Source of the DNA: an uncultured Bacteroidales bacterium
GTDB lineage: Bacteria; Bacteroidota; Bacteroidia; Bacteroidales; P3
Length of the DNA stretch: 64,000 nt
Assembly (NCBI GenBank): GCA_947165255.1
Contig: CAMUZR010000002.1
Coordinates: 1-64,000, forward strand
Direction of reading: 5' to 3'
In this document: positions 1 to 7,370 of the stretch, one piece after another
How positions within the stretch are numbered: position 1 is the stretch's first letter
How the letters are laid out: the number at the start of each line of letters is the position of its first letter
Translations under genes and position numbers: made by a program
Notes under the pieces: generated by a model
What the model was told of the DNA's origin: nothing
The model's input: only the letters and a program-made list of their open reading frames with translations
Database searches by the model: none

Positions 1-2
1 AA

Positions 3-1283
3 GCCCCCTCCGACGCCGCGCCCACCACCGCCGCCCCCGCACCCGTCCCCGGCGCCAGCCGCACCGCCGTGGCCCGCTACCAGGAAATCGGCCACTGGCT
101 GGCCGACGCCTACCAGCTCCGCCAGAACGAAGTGCGCCGCACCTTCGAATACTTCGACCGCGCCGCCGCCATCTTCCGACCCCTCACCGAGTACGTCCGC
201 AACAGCATGATGATAGAGTGCGACACCGCCCTCGGCCGCCGCGTGCGCCGCGCCGACTTCGACGCCGTCATCGAAAGCACCTTCGTCCCACGCTACAACC
301 CCTTCCGCGAATACCTCGGCAGCCTGCCCGAATGGGACGGCCACTCCGACCCCGACTACATCGGGCAGCTCTGCGCCACCGTCCACACCACCAGCCCCGC
401 CGGCTTCTTCCACAAATACTTCGAGAAATGGTTCGTCGGCCTCATCCCCGCCATGCTCGACAGCGCCCAGACCAACCAGGTAGTCCTCATCTTCACCGGC
501 CCACAGGGCACCTACAAAAGCACCTTCTTCCGCGAACTCCTACCCCCCGAGCTGCGCGACTACTTCCTCAGCAAGACCGACCCCCTCCGCATGGACAAGG
601 ACGCCCGCCTCGCCCTCTCCGAGTTCGCCCTCATCTGCCTCGAAGAAATCGGCACCATGACCCCACGCGAACTCGACACCATCAAAGGCATCATCACCCA
701 AACCATCGTCAGCGAGCGCGCCCCCTACCAGCACACCAAGGAAAGCCGCCCCCACATCGCCTCCTTCTGCGGCACCAGCAACGAAACCGCCCTCTTCGGC
801 GACCGCACCGGCCTCCGCCGCTGGCTCGCCTTCCAAATCGAAAGCATCGACCGCCCCAACTTCGACTACCGCGGCCTCTACAGCCAGGCCTTCTACCTCT
901 ACCGCCACGGCTTCCAGTACTGGTTCGACGCCCACGACATCGCCGCCCTCGCACCCCACATGGAGCAGTTCAAAGAACCCAACCTGGAGGAGGAACAGAT
1001 ACTCCGCTACTACCGCCCACCCTCCGACGACACCGACCCCGAAGGCCGCTACCTCGAAACCCACACCTTCGTCACCACCGCCGAAATACTCGAACGCTGC
1101 GCCTCCGGCGCCCTCCGCGGCCAGCTCAACAAAAACAACATCGGCCGCGCCATGCACACCCTCGGCTTCCGCTCCTACAGCAACGGCCGCCGCCGCGGCT
1201 ACATCGTCCACGAGATAGACCTCAAGGAAAACATGGACGCCCGCACCCTCCGCCGCCGGCCCCCCGCCGCCCCGCACCGCTAG
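3..1283 (+). CDS. VapE/VirE-family primase-helicase protein, 5' end outside window
   Basis: Probable replication-type ATPase of the virulence-associated E (VapE) family, found in mobile elements and phage satellites. The frame is open to the left edge, so the N-terminus (often a VirE_N or primase-like domain) is missing. A GTG at 69 is an internal valine, not a convincing start. Counting from that GTG, I see the family segment NPFREYLGSLPEWDG near residues 77-91, a Walker A motif GPQGTYKS at 144-151, and a Walker B-like stretch ending in LEEIG near 190. The protein ends in an Arg/Pro-rich tail. The coding strand is extremely C-rich, unlike the genes at 6-9 kb. Family assignment is firm. A role in mobile DNA replication is known for the family and inferred here. 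Confidence 0.85.
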   Translation, partial: APSDAAPTTAAPAPVPGASRTAVARYQEIGHWLADAYQLRQNEVRRTFEYFDRAAAIFRPLTEYVRNSMMIECDTALGRRVRRADFDAVIESTFVPRYNPFREYLGSLPEWDGHSDPDYIGQLCATVHTTSPAGFFHKYFEKWFVGLIPAMLDSAQTNQVVLIFTGPQGTYKSTFFRELLPPELRDYFLSKTDPLRMDKDARLALSEFALICLEEIGTMTPRELDTIKGIITQTIVSERAPYQHTKESRPHIASFCGTSNETALFGDRTGLRRWLAFQIESIDRPNFDYRGLYSQAFYLYRHGFQYWFDAHDIAALAPHMEQFKEPNLEEEQILRYYRPPSDDTDPEGRYLETHTFVTTAEILERCASGALRGQLNKNNIGRAMHTLGFRSYSNGRRRGYIVHEIDLKENMDARTLRRRPPAAPHR

Positions 1284-1445
1284 CCCCCGCCGCCCCCTTG
1301 CCCCGCCCCCTCGCTCCCCTTGCCGCACCCCTTCAGCGCCCTTTCCTCCCCCTCCCGCGCCCTTGCCGCACCCCCCTTCCCGCCCCGCCTTCGCCCTTCC
1401 TCCGCCACATGCTTGGCAGATGCTCTATCGTTCGCCTATCGGTCT
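1284..1445 (+). repeat. Dispersed intergenic element, copy A
   Basis: A C-rich, purine-poor tract contains CCCTTGCCGCACCCC twice (near 1318 and 1360). It is followed at 1423-1442 by CTCTATCGTTCGCCTATCGG. The same architecture recurs at about 21.9 kb, 36.2 kb (minus strand) and 53.4 kb. The end motif lies about 60 bp upstream of the gene at 1505. The function is unknown. It could be a non-autonomous repeat or a shared leader or regulatory element. Confidence 0.55.
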
Positions 1446-1504
1446 TTGTGCCACACACCAAACAACCACACATTTTCTATTCACCATTTAAAAAACAAAC
1501 AGTC

Positions 1505-2347
1505 ATGGTAAAAATCATCAAACCCATCGGCTGCCTCACCGGCAGCATCGGCGGCATCACCATCTACCGCCGTGGCGACACCCTCGTCATGCGTCCGCGC
1601 CACAACGGCGAGTGCCGCCGCACCCTCACCCCCGGGCAGATGCGCCAGCGCGCCCGCTACAGCAACGCCACCAACCTCTGGAAAAGCTTCCTGCCCGGGC
1701 CGCGGCCCCAGTTCCAGCGCCCGGCCGGCCGCGGCACCGACTACGGCAGCTTCAAGTCGCATGCCCTGCAGTGCCAGCCCGCCTACCTCACGCGCCAGCA
1801 GGTGGCCTCGGGAGGCTGCGTGGTGGTCGACGTGGCCGTCTCGCATGGCTCCCTCGTCCCCGTCGGCGTGGGGCTGCAGGGCGGCCTGCCCGTCACCGAC
1901 ATCGCCCTCGGCACCCTCGTGCCCTCGGCCGACACCACCGTGGCCCAGCTGGCCCGCGCCGTCACACGCCTCAACCCCGCCTTCGCCCCGGGCGACGTCC
2001 TCCGCTTCGTCCTCCTGCGCCAGCTGTGGAACCCCGTGGTGCCCACCCCCTACGCCTCGGGCTCCATCGCCGACCTGCCCCTCGACCCCGCCTGCGACGA
2101 ACCCCTCGCCCTGCACGTGGGCGCCAGCGTCGGCTTCGGCTCGGTGGGCGGCTTCCTCGGCGCCGCCGCCGCGGTGGAGGGCGGCATGGCCTGGGTGCAC
2201 GTCCGCCCCACCGACACCGGCCGCCTCTTCTCCTCGCAGCGCCTCTGCGTCACCAACCCCCTCGTCGAACGCTACGCCTCCGACGACGCCTTCGCCACCG
2301 CCGCCCAAAGCTACGGCGGCCTCACCCAACGCCCTTTCCTCTCATGA
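1505..2347 (+). CDS. DUF6266-like protein, paralogue 1
   Basis: A 280-residue protein with no signal peptide or membrane segment. I chose the ATG at 1505 because the peptide from there (MVKIIKPIGCLTGSIGGITI) aligns with the start of the second paralogue at 6028. Shared blocks are DIALGTLVPSADTTV versus DIALGSLTVDASTTV, and GGMAWVHVRP..SSQRL versus GGIVWIHSRR..SSQRF, ending in SYGG. The N-terminal pattern (T.GQM.QR..Y..A..LW..F, then a Phe/Asn-rich block) resembles the Bacteroidota DUF6266 family. No biochemical function is known to me. Base composition is very C-rich, close to the VapE gene and unlike paralogue 2. The family name is tentative; the paralogy is clear. Confidence 0.8.
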   Translation: MVKIIKPIGCLTGSIGGITIYRRGDTLVMRPRHNGECRRTLTPGQMRQRARYSNATNLWKSFLPGPRPQFQRPAGRGTDYGSFKSHALQCQPAYLTRQQVASGGCVVVDVAVSHGSLVPVGVGLQGGLPVTDIALGTLVPSADTTVAQLARAVTRLNPAFAPGDVLRFVLLRQLWNPVVPTPYASGSIADLPLDPACDEPLALHVGASVGFGSVGGFLGAAAAVEGGMAWVHVRPTDTGRLFSSQRLCVTNPLVERYASDDAFATAAQSYGGLTQRPFLS

Positions 2348-2385
2348 ACGTTTTTTCCATAAACCCTTTAAACCCACACAGACCT

Positions 2386-2703
2386 ATGTTTCTCATTGTC
2401 GAATGCACAGCCCCCAAACTCACCATCTGCCTTGCGGCGCAGGGTTTGCACAGGCTGCTGGTTTTTAACGAAATGGACGAACCCACGGCGCTGCGGCTGC
2501 TGCCGCAGTACGGCTACCGGCCCGGCCAGGTGCGCGGCATGGAGCACGTGCGGCTCCCCTACCGCCGCCGGCTGAGCGACGCCAAGGTGGCCGAGCTGCT
2601 GCAGCGCCAGGCGACCCTGCACCCCGGACAGCGCACCGGACAGCTGCTGCAGGCCGTGCGCCTCTACCTGCCCGAGGCCGAACGGATAGTCTGCCACCAA
2701 TAG
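2386..2703 (+). CDS. Small protein of unknown function (105 aa)
   Basis: I do not recognise this protein. The ATG at 2386 lies 38 bp after the DUF6266-like gene. The product is basic and Arg/Leu-rich (LPYRRRLSDAKVAELLQRQ), with predicted helices in the second half and no membrane segment. The N-terminus (MFLIVECTAPKLTICLAAQG) is hydrophobic but lacks a positively charged signal-peptide n-region. It is followed 9 bp later by the DUF4248 gene, so the three probably form one transcript. Codon choice matches its neighbours, which supports real coding. It might be a DNA-associated accessory protein by context, but that is a guess. Confidence 0.6.
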   Translation: MFLIVECTAPKLTICLAAQGLHRLLVFNEMDEPTALRLLPQYGYRPGQVRGMEHVRLPYRRRLSDAKVAELLQRQATLHPGQRTGQLLQAVRLYLPEAERIVCHQ

Positions 2704-2712
2704 CCCGCCGCC

Positions 2713-2943
2713 ATGAAAGACCCTAACGAAAACCCCCTGCGCCCCTACGGCAAGACCGAGCTGGCCCTGGCCTACACGCGCGGCTACATGTCGCCCCGCA
2801 GCGCCCTCAGCTGGCTCCACACCGAGCTGCGCAAAAGCCCCGGCCTGATGGAGCGCCTGCAGCAGCTGGGCTACTCCCCTCGCCAGAAAATCCTCACCCG
2901 CGCCCAAGTCAGCGCCATCTTCGACGCCATCGGCCCTCCCTAA
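2713..2943 (+). CDS. DUF4248 domain-containing protein
   Basis: A 76-residue protein matching the Bacteroidota DUF4248 family. It has the hallmark RPYGKTELALAY near residues 11-22, a central helix with a Trp (SALSWLHTEL), and a C-terminal segment ending QKILTRAQVSAIFDAIGPP. Length is typical of the family. DUF4248 genes often sit beside VirE/VapE-type genes and HU-like genes in Bacteroides, and here the neighbour is VapE-like. The function is unknown; the fold looks like a small helical nucleic-acid-binding module, which is inference. The gene is last in its transcript and is followed by a terminator at 2953. Confidence 0.85.
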   Translation: MKDPNENPLRPYGKTELALAYTRGYMSPRSALSWLHTELRKSPGLMERLQQLGYSPRQKILTRAQVSAIFDAIGPP

Positions 2944-2952
2944 CCCGCCCGC

Positions 2953-2976
2953 CCCGCCCGGAGCGGGCTTTTTTTT
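2953..2976 (+). terminator. Rho-independent terminator after DUF4248
   Basis: Hairpin CCCGC-ccgga-GCGGG followed by eight T. It starts 10 bp after the stop of the DUF4248 gene. Confidence 0.7.
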
Positions 2977-2980
2977 GGGG

Positions 2981-3075
2981 ATTTCGGAGATTTCGGAGTT
3001 TTCGGAGATTTCGGAGTTTTCGGAATTTTCCGATTATTCCGATTATTCAGAATAATCCGATTTTTATGATTGCTC
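2981..3075. repeat. 9-bp repeat array 1 with opposed arms
   Basis: The left part repeats the 9-mer WTTTCGGAG about five times. The right part repeats units of the type ATTATTCCG with some decay. The right units are nearly reverse complements of the left ones (with G-T pairs), so a transcript could fold into a long imperfect hairpin. A second array of the same design lies at 7186-7311. It separates the convergent DUF4248 and methyltransferase genes. Confidence 0.75.
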
Positions 3076-3211
3076 TGATTGTTCTGTTTTTTTGTGTTTT
3101 TGTTTGGGGCACGAGAGCATCTCTAGGCTGCACTCTACTGACGCTTGGTATAGGCAGCTGGGCAAAGAGGGTTTGGCAAGTGCTGTCCATTGAGGGGCGC
3201 AGAAGGTTGCT

Positions 3212-4402
3212 CTAGAAATATTGGTAGACGGTCTTGTATATGGCACAAGCCATTTCATATCCTAGGATCGGGGGGACAGCATTGCCTACCTGGGTGAATT
3301 GGCGGGCAGTGGGGCCGGTGAAGATGTAGTCGTCGGGAAAGGTTTGCAGTCTGGCGCATTCGCGCACGGTCAGTGTGCGGGGGATGAAGGGGTGGAGGTG
3401 CGAGCGTCCGCCGCCGCTGGTTCCGCCTGCAATGATGGTTTTGGAGGGGAGGGTTGGGTCGAGGCGGTCGACGCGGCCCAGTTTGTCCCTTTTGCCAAAA
3501 GCCAGCTGCATGTAGCGCTGTACGGATTCGGCCTTGTGGTTTCTGGGTGTGTTTCCCTCGCAGTTTTCGATAAAGTGGCCGAGTACGCTGCCGGCCGGAA
3601 TGTGGGAGGGCAATTTGGCTGGGTAGCCAAAGTTACGCAGTCTGCTGCCGACGATGATGGTTCTCATTCTTTTTTGGGGGACGCCGTAGTCGGCTGCATT
3701 TACGATGCTGGGAGTTGCTACGTGGTAGCCGGCATTGGAAAGTTTCTGGCAGACTTTTTTCACTTGTACGCCTCCGTCGATTGTTAGAAGGCCGTCGACG
3801 TTTTCGATGAGGAATGTTTCTGGGTGGAAATGCAGGATGATTTCGATGAAGCAGAAAAGGAGGTTGCCCAATTTTTCGTTCTCGAACCCAGTTCGTTTGA
3901 AGTTGTCGCCATCTTTGGAGAAACGTTGGTTGGCTGCTACGCTGAAAGACTGGCATGGCGGGCCACCGTGAAAAACGCCAGGAAAGTTGCGACAGATGCC
4001 TTCGTTCTCCAGTTGTGCGATGATTTCTTCATAGTTTTGGATGTTGCCGTGGTAGTAGGGCGGACCGATGACTTTTTGGGCTCCGTTGAGTCTGAGGGTG
4101 TTGCAAAACATTTCGTTTATTTCCACGTCGATGATGGAGTCGAATCCGGCGTATTTGAATCCGAGGTCTAAGCCCCCTGCGCCTGAGAAGAAACTGACGG
4201 AAGGAATGTGAGGGGCTTCGGCCTTCCGCTCGTTTAGTGGGATGAAGGTGGGGAAAGAATAGTCGTCAATTTGAGCTTCGTCGGAGTAGACAAGTGCGTT
4301 GTAGTCAAACCCATTTCGAAAGAGTATCTCTTCAAGTGGAGTCTCTGAAGAGATGGCGTATGCTATCAACTCTTTTTGGTGGCGGTAGGTGAGTTTGTCC
4401 AT
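3212..4402 (-). CDS. DNA (cytosine-5) methyltransferase of a type II R-M system
   Basis: A 396-residue C5-methyltransferase that transfers a methyl group from SAM to cytosine in a recognition site. It contains the SAM-binding motif FFSGAGGLDLGF (about 71-82), catalytic PPCQS with Cys150, ENV at 200-202, the PQKRMR block near 242 and the closing QVGNAVPP at 371-378. The first 65 residues are an extra N-terminal extension. The ATG overlaps the stop of the upstream nuclease gene (TAATG), so translation is coupled and the nuclease is read first. GC content is lower than in flanking genes, consistent with acquisition. The recognition site cannot be read from sequence. Confidence 0.95.
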   Translation of the reverse strand: MDKLTYRHQKELIAYAISSETPLEEILFRNGFDYNALVYSDEAQIDDYSFPTFIPLNERKAEAPHIPSVSFFSGAGGLDLGFKYAGFDSIIDVEINEMFCNTLRLNGAQKVIGPPYYHGNIQNYEEIIAQLENEGICRNFPGVFHGGPPCQSFSVAANQRFSKDGDNFKRTGFENEKLGNLLFCFIEIILHFHPETFLIENVDGLLTIDGGVQVKKVCQKLSNAGYHVATPSIVNAADYGVPQKRMRTIIVGSRLRNFGYPAKLPSHIPAGSVLGHFIENCEGNTPRNHKAESVQRYMQLAFGKRDKLGRVDRLDPTLPSKTIIAGGTSGGGRSHLHPFIPRTLTVRECARLQTFPDDYIFTGPTARQFTQVGNAVPPILGYEMACAIYKTVYQYF

Positions 4403-5586
4403 TACACGATAGTTCTTTTGGCGGTTTTGTATACGTCGAGTGCCATTTGCTTAGATGAGAAATCCTGGATTTCCCACTCGGCGAGTTTCAGTCGGTAGAA
4501 TATGTGTACGCTCCGGTGGCAATTGGGGCAGAGGGGGCGTAAATCGTCAAGTTTTGTGGTGGAGGCGTTGCTGTTTAGGGTGGAAGAGAGAGGAAGGATA
4601 TGGTGGAGTTCTAGAAGGTTGGTGTTGACAAGCCAGGGGTATTTTTCTTCAGGGTGGAGCCCGCAGGCATCGCAAACAAAGTCTGGGTGGAGTTTGAAGA
4701 AATGTTTGCGCAGCAGCGGGCTTCGCTCGATTGTTTGGTGGTAAGTGAATGATTTGCTGCCTTCTTTAATTTGGATGTCTGGGATGGGCCTGTCCTTTAG
4801 TATGACGGAGAAGTCTTGTGAGTTTATGTTGTGTTGGATTGAGGTAAGGCGTAAGAATTCTTTTGATGGGTCGGATTGGCGGACGGGTGATAGGAAAGGT
4901 GCGGTTGCGTTGAGGATTGCATTGAAATCGGTGGTGTCGATGTACAGCTTTTGGTCGAACCAACGTAAATAGGATGCCTGACCCATGAAGGTGAGCATTT
5001 CGCGGACTTGCCTTAGTTCGTCGTTAATGGGGGTGCGGGAGGTTTTGTGGAGGTTGGCGTAGTGGGTGATTTCTTCCAGGCCGGTGCAATTGTTTCCGAT
5101 GACGAGTGAGAATATGTCGTCGAGGCTGAGTGGAGAGTTGTTCCGTGCAATGAGGAGTTTTATGATGGCGAGGAAGGGGAATACGGGTGATTCTGAGGTG
5201 TTGTATTTCTGGAAAGCAGGATAGGGGTATTGGAAGTGAGAAAAAACGAAATTGAGGTATTCATCGGGTGTGAAAGGGTTGCCGCTTGCGAGGTTCTTGC
5301 ACAAATCAGATACGACTAATCGTTTTTCGAACTGTGTGGCCAGCATGGAGCACTGGAAGACGCGGGCATAGTTTCTCCAGACTTTGTAATGATGTGGGAG
5401 GAAGGGCAGCCCGGTATGTTTTTCCAATGGCTGGCGCAAAAGGTCGTCTGGCTGGTTGAGGGGGAGTCCGTCTAAGGAGTTTAATATTTTAGCGCAGGCT
5501 GATATGTTTTCGAATTGGAAGTAGAGAAGTCTTCCTTGGTCCCAACGCCATCGGCCTGAGTAAGGGTTATTGGAAAGATAAGACAT
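4402..5586 (-). CDS. HNH restriction endonuclease partner of the C5 methyltransferase
   Basis: A 394-residue protein with a C-terminal HNH nuclease domain: CDACG (Cys305, Cys308), LELHHILPLS (His328-His329) and LCPNCHRSVH (Cys353, Cys356, His357). The four cysteines probably bind structural zinc, and the HH pair would be catalytic. The N-terminal 290 residues show no motif I recognise and may hold the DNA-recognition part. Its stop overlaps the start of the methyltransferase, which makes it the likely restriction half of a two-gene type II system. No controller (C) protein gene is adjacent. An alternative is a modification-dependent nuclease, but coupling to a methyltransferase argues against that. 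Confidence 0.85.
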   Translation of the reverse strand: MSYLSNNPYSGRWRWDQGRLLYFQFENISACAKILNSLDGLPLNQPDDLLRQPLEKHTGLPFLPHHYKVWRNYARVFQCSMLATQFEKRLVVSDLCKNLASGNPFTPDEYLNFVFSHFQYPYPAFQKYNTSESPVFPFLAIIKLLIARNNSPLSLDDIFSLVIGNNCTGLEEITHYANLHKTSRTPINDELRQVREMLTFMGQASYLRWFDQKLYIDTTDFNAILNATAPFLSPVRQSDPSKEFLRLTSIQHNINSQDFSVILKDRPIPDIQIKEGSKSFTYHQTIERSPLLRKHFFKLHPDFVCDACGLHPEEKYPWLVNTNLLELHHILPLSSTLNSNASTTKLDDLRPLCPNCHRSVHIFYRLKLAEWEIQDFSSKQMALDVYKTAKRTIV

Positions 5587-6027
5587 TTACGGCTGAGGTG
5601 TTAAAAAACTGGTATGCTGATTTGTATATGGGCATTGAATCTTATGATTTTTTTCCGTAGAGGGGTCAGGGAAAGTGGAGCTGGGAATGTGGATTACAAG
5701 TGACATGTGTGAGTTTTTTATTTACTAACGAGAACGGTTTCTTTTTATTGTGTTGATGGTTGTTTTTGATGCCTGATGAGGTTACAAAAGAAGTTGGTTT
5801 GGGGCGGGGAAAGGCGGGAAGGGGCTGTTATTGGCGGGTTGGTGCGGGTTGGTGCAGGTTGGGGGTGGCGGGGACAGGTTTTTTGTGTACTTTTGCAGCG
5901 TCGAAAGGGGACGACGGCTCCTTTTCCCGTTCCCGGGTAGGGAGGGATGCGGGTCGGCCCTTGGAGATGCCTCTGTCATCAAAACCCCGAGGTAAGGTCT
6001 CGGCGACTGAGGCTAAGACTTAAGCGT
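5587..6027. other. Intergenic region with promoter and structured leader for the gene at 6028
   Basis: No gene seen. A -7 element TACTTTTG lies at 5888-5895 on the plus strand, about 130 bp before the ATG at 6028. No well-spaced -33 element is obvious; there is a run of GGTTGGTGC-type direct repeats at about 5830-5862. The leader is GC-rich and contains the hairpin CCGAG-gtaaggt-CTCGG at 5987-6003. I found no TAnnTTTG element pointing left for the nuclease gene. Confidence 0.6.
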
Positions 6028-6927
6028 ATGGCTATTTTAACTGGAATTAACACCCGTTTGCGGGGTTCGGCAGGCGACTGGACTTACGCCCGCCTGAACG
6101 GGCAGACGGTGGCAAAGCAGAAGGTTGCCCCGAAGGATGTGCCCGTCCGCTCTTACAGACAGATGCTGCGCCGTGTGCAGTGGGCCAACATTGTGAATGT
6201 GTGGCGCGCTTTCAGCGGCAACAACCACCCTTCGTTTGAGAACAGGGGGGCCAGGGTGAGCGACTTTAACGAGTTTATGAGCGCGAACCTGGGGAGTGTG
6301 CCGGTGTACCTGACGAAGGACCAGGCGCGCCAGGGGGGCGCGGTGATTGCGGCCTACCAGGTGACCCGCGGCTCGCTGCCTTCGATTGTTGTGGAGGAGG
6401 TGCCGGGCACCGGCGGCGCCCCCGGCAAGGTGTCTACGGACATTGCCCTGGGTTCGCTCACGGTCGACGCCAGCACTACGGTGAAGGAGTTTAGCGAGGC
6501 GGTGGTGAGCAACAACGGCGACTATTTCCACGGCGACCAGATTACGTGCTTCCTGGCCCGCCAGACGGTGAACGCCACTTCGCAGGTGCCGTATGTCAAG
6601 ATTGACGCGATGGAGGTGACGCTGGACCTGAACGACAATTTGACGAAGCTCTACGACGTTGTGGATGCTGAGGGTTTCAGCAATAACAACGGCCGCCTGG
6701 GCACAAGCCTGACCAACTTTACGGGCGGCATAGTGTGGATTCACAGCCGCCGCGCGAAGAGCAAGACTGTGGTGAGCTCGCAGCGCTTTCTGGTGAAGGG
6801 CAACCTGCTGCAGAACTACACTACCGAGGCCGCCCGCACGGAGGCTATTCTGAGCTACGGCGGCGTCCTGGGCGACCAGTTCCTGACGCCGAACGACGAG
6901 AACGTGGCGGCACCGGTAAACCCTTAG
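6028..6927 (+). CDS. DUF6266-like protein, paralogue 2
   Basis: A 299-residue soluble protein. The ATG at 6028 was chosen over upstream in-frame starts because MAILTGINTRLRGSAGDWTY matches the N-terminal style of the family and of paralogue 1. Shared features are a basic RSYRQMLRRVQWANIVNVWRAF block (residues about 41-62), an FNEFMSANL block, DIALGSLTVDASTTV, and GGIVWIHSRR..VVSSQRF with SYGG near the end. It is about 19 residues longer than paralogue 1, and its codons favour G/T rather than C at third positions. The last nucleotide of its stop codon is the first of the next start codon. Function unknown. Confidence 0.85.
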   Translation: MAILTGINTRLRGSAGDWTYARLNGQTVAKQKVAPKDVPVRSYRQMLRRVQWANIVNVWRAFSGNNHPSFENRGARVSDFNEFMSANLGSVPVYLTKDQARQGGAVIAAYQVTRGSLPSIVVEEVPGTGGAPGKVSTDIALGSLTVDASTTVKEFSEAVVSNNGDYFHGDQITCFLARQTVNATSQVPYVKIDAMEVTLDLNDNLTKLYDVVDAEGFSNNNGRLGTSLTNFTGGIVWIHSRRAKSKTVVSSQRFLVKGNLLQNYTTEAARTEAILSYGGVLGDQFLTPNDENVAAPVNP

Positions 6928-7172
6928 TGGGTGATGGTGCGGAGCTGTCCTTCGTCGTTCGGCCCGCAGGGGCGGGCGTGATTATGGTGAACGGCACGGC
7001 CGCCCCGGCCACCCCCACCCGCTATGCAAGGGGCACGGTGCTGCGCCTGCAGGCGGTGGCCGCGGAGGGGTTTGTGCTGGATAGCTGGAACGACGGGGAA
7101 TGGTTTGAGGAGGAGTGGGCCTTTACGGCCCTCTCCGACCGCACCATCACCGCTGTGATGTCGGAGGGGTGA
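6927..7172 (+). CDS. Small InlB B-repeat-like protein with GTG start (81 aa)
   Basis: The frame reads G..LSFVV.P..AGVIMVNG..., then TRYARGTVLRLQAVAAEGFVL and DSWNDGEW..., ending TITAVMSEG. This is the pattern of divergent InlB B-repeat/List_Bact_rpt domains: a Gly-rich turn, G..V.L.A....GF....W, and a terminal strand. The most economical start is the GTG at 6927-6929, which shares its G with the TAG stop of the upstream gene, implying coupled re-initiation. The reading frame stays open further upstream inside the DUF6266-like gene, so a frameshift fusion cannot be excluded. It has no signal peptide. The role is unknown; a tail module of the upstream protein is plausible. Confidence 0.55.
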   Translation: MGDGAELSFVVRPAGAGVIMVNGTAAPATPTRYARGTVLRLQAVAAEGFVLDSWNDGEWFEEEWAFTALSDRTITAVMSEG

Positions 7173-7185
7173 GGGGGCTTTTTTT

Positions 7186-7311
7186 GAGTGATCGGAGTTT
7201 TCGGAGTAATCGGAGTTTTCGGAGTTTTCGGAGTAATCGGAGTTTTCTGATTATTCTGATTATTCCGATTATTCTGATTATTCCGATTATTCCGATTATT
7301 CCGATTTTTCT
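7186..7311. repeat. 9-bp repeat array 2 with opposed arms
   Basis: The left arm has about six units of WNWTCGGAG (TTTTCGGAG or TAATCGGAG). The right arm has about eight units of TTATTCYGA. The arms can pair across the centre (UCGGAGUAA with UUAUUCCGA, one G-U), giving a potential hairpin of roughly 50 bp. It follows the stop codon at 7172 and runs into the promoter of the gene at 7371. The design matches the array at 2981-3075. Confidence 0.8.
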
Positions 7312-7324
7312 GGTTGCTCTTTTT

Positions 7325-7354
7325 TTTGTGTGTTGGTTTTTTTTTGTATTTTTG
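7325..7354 (+). promoter_or_regulatory. Bacteroidota-type promoter for the L,D-transpeptidase gene
   Basis: A TTTG -33 element (7325-7328), an 18-bp spacer, then TATTTTTG (7347-7354), ending 16 bp before the ATG at 7371. Confidence 0.7.
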
Positions 7355-7370
7355 CATTTATTTTTGGGTT

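Noticed and set aside
2981-3075. Repeat array considered as CRISPR
   Set aside because: Units are 9 bp with no spacers, and no cas genes are in the window.
5760-6023. 87-codon plus-strand frame upstream of the second DUF6266-like gene
   Set aside because: It covers the promoter and leader of the gene at 6028, and its product is Gly/Arg-rich without features.
7022-7357. Minus-strand frame encoding Asn/Arg and Thr/Pro/Lys repeats
   Set aside because: It is a translation of the 9-bp repeat array; any 9-bp repeat gives a three-residue peptide repeat.
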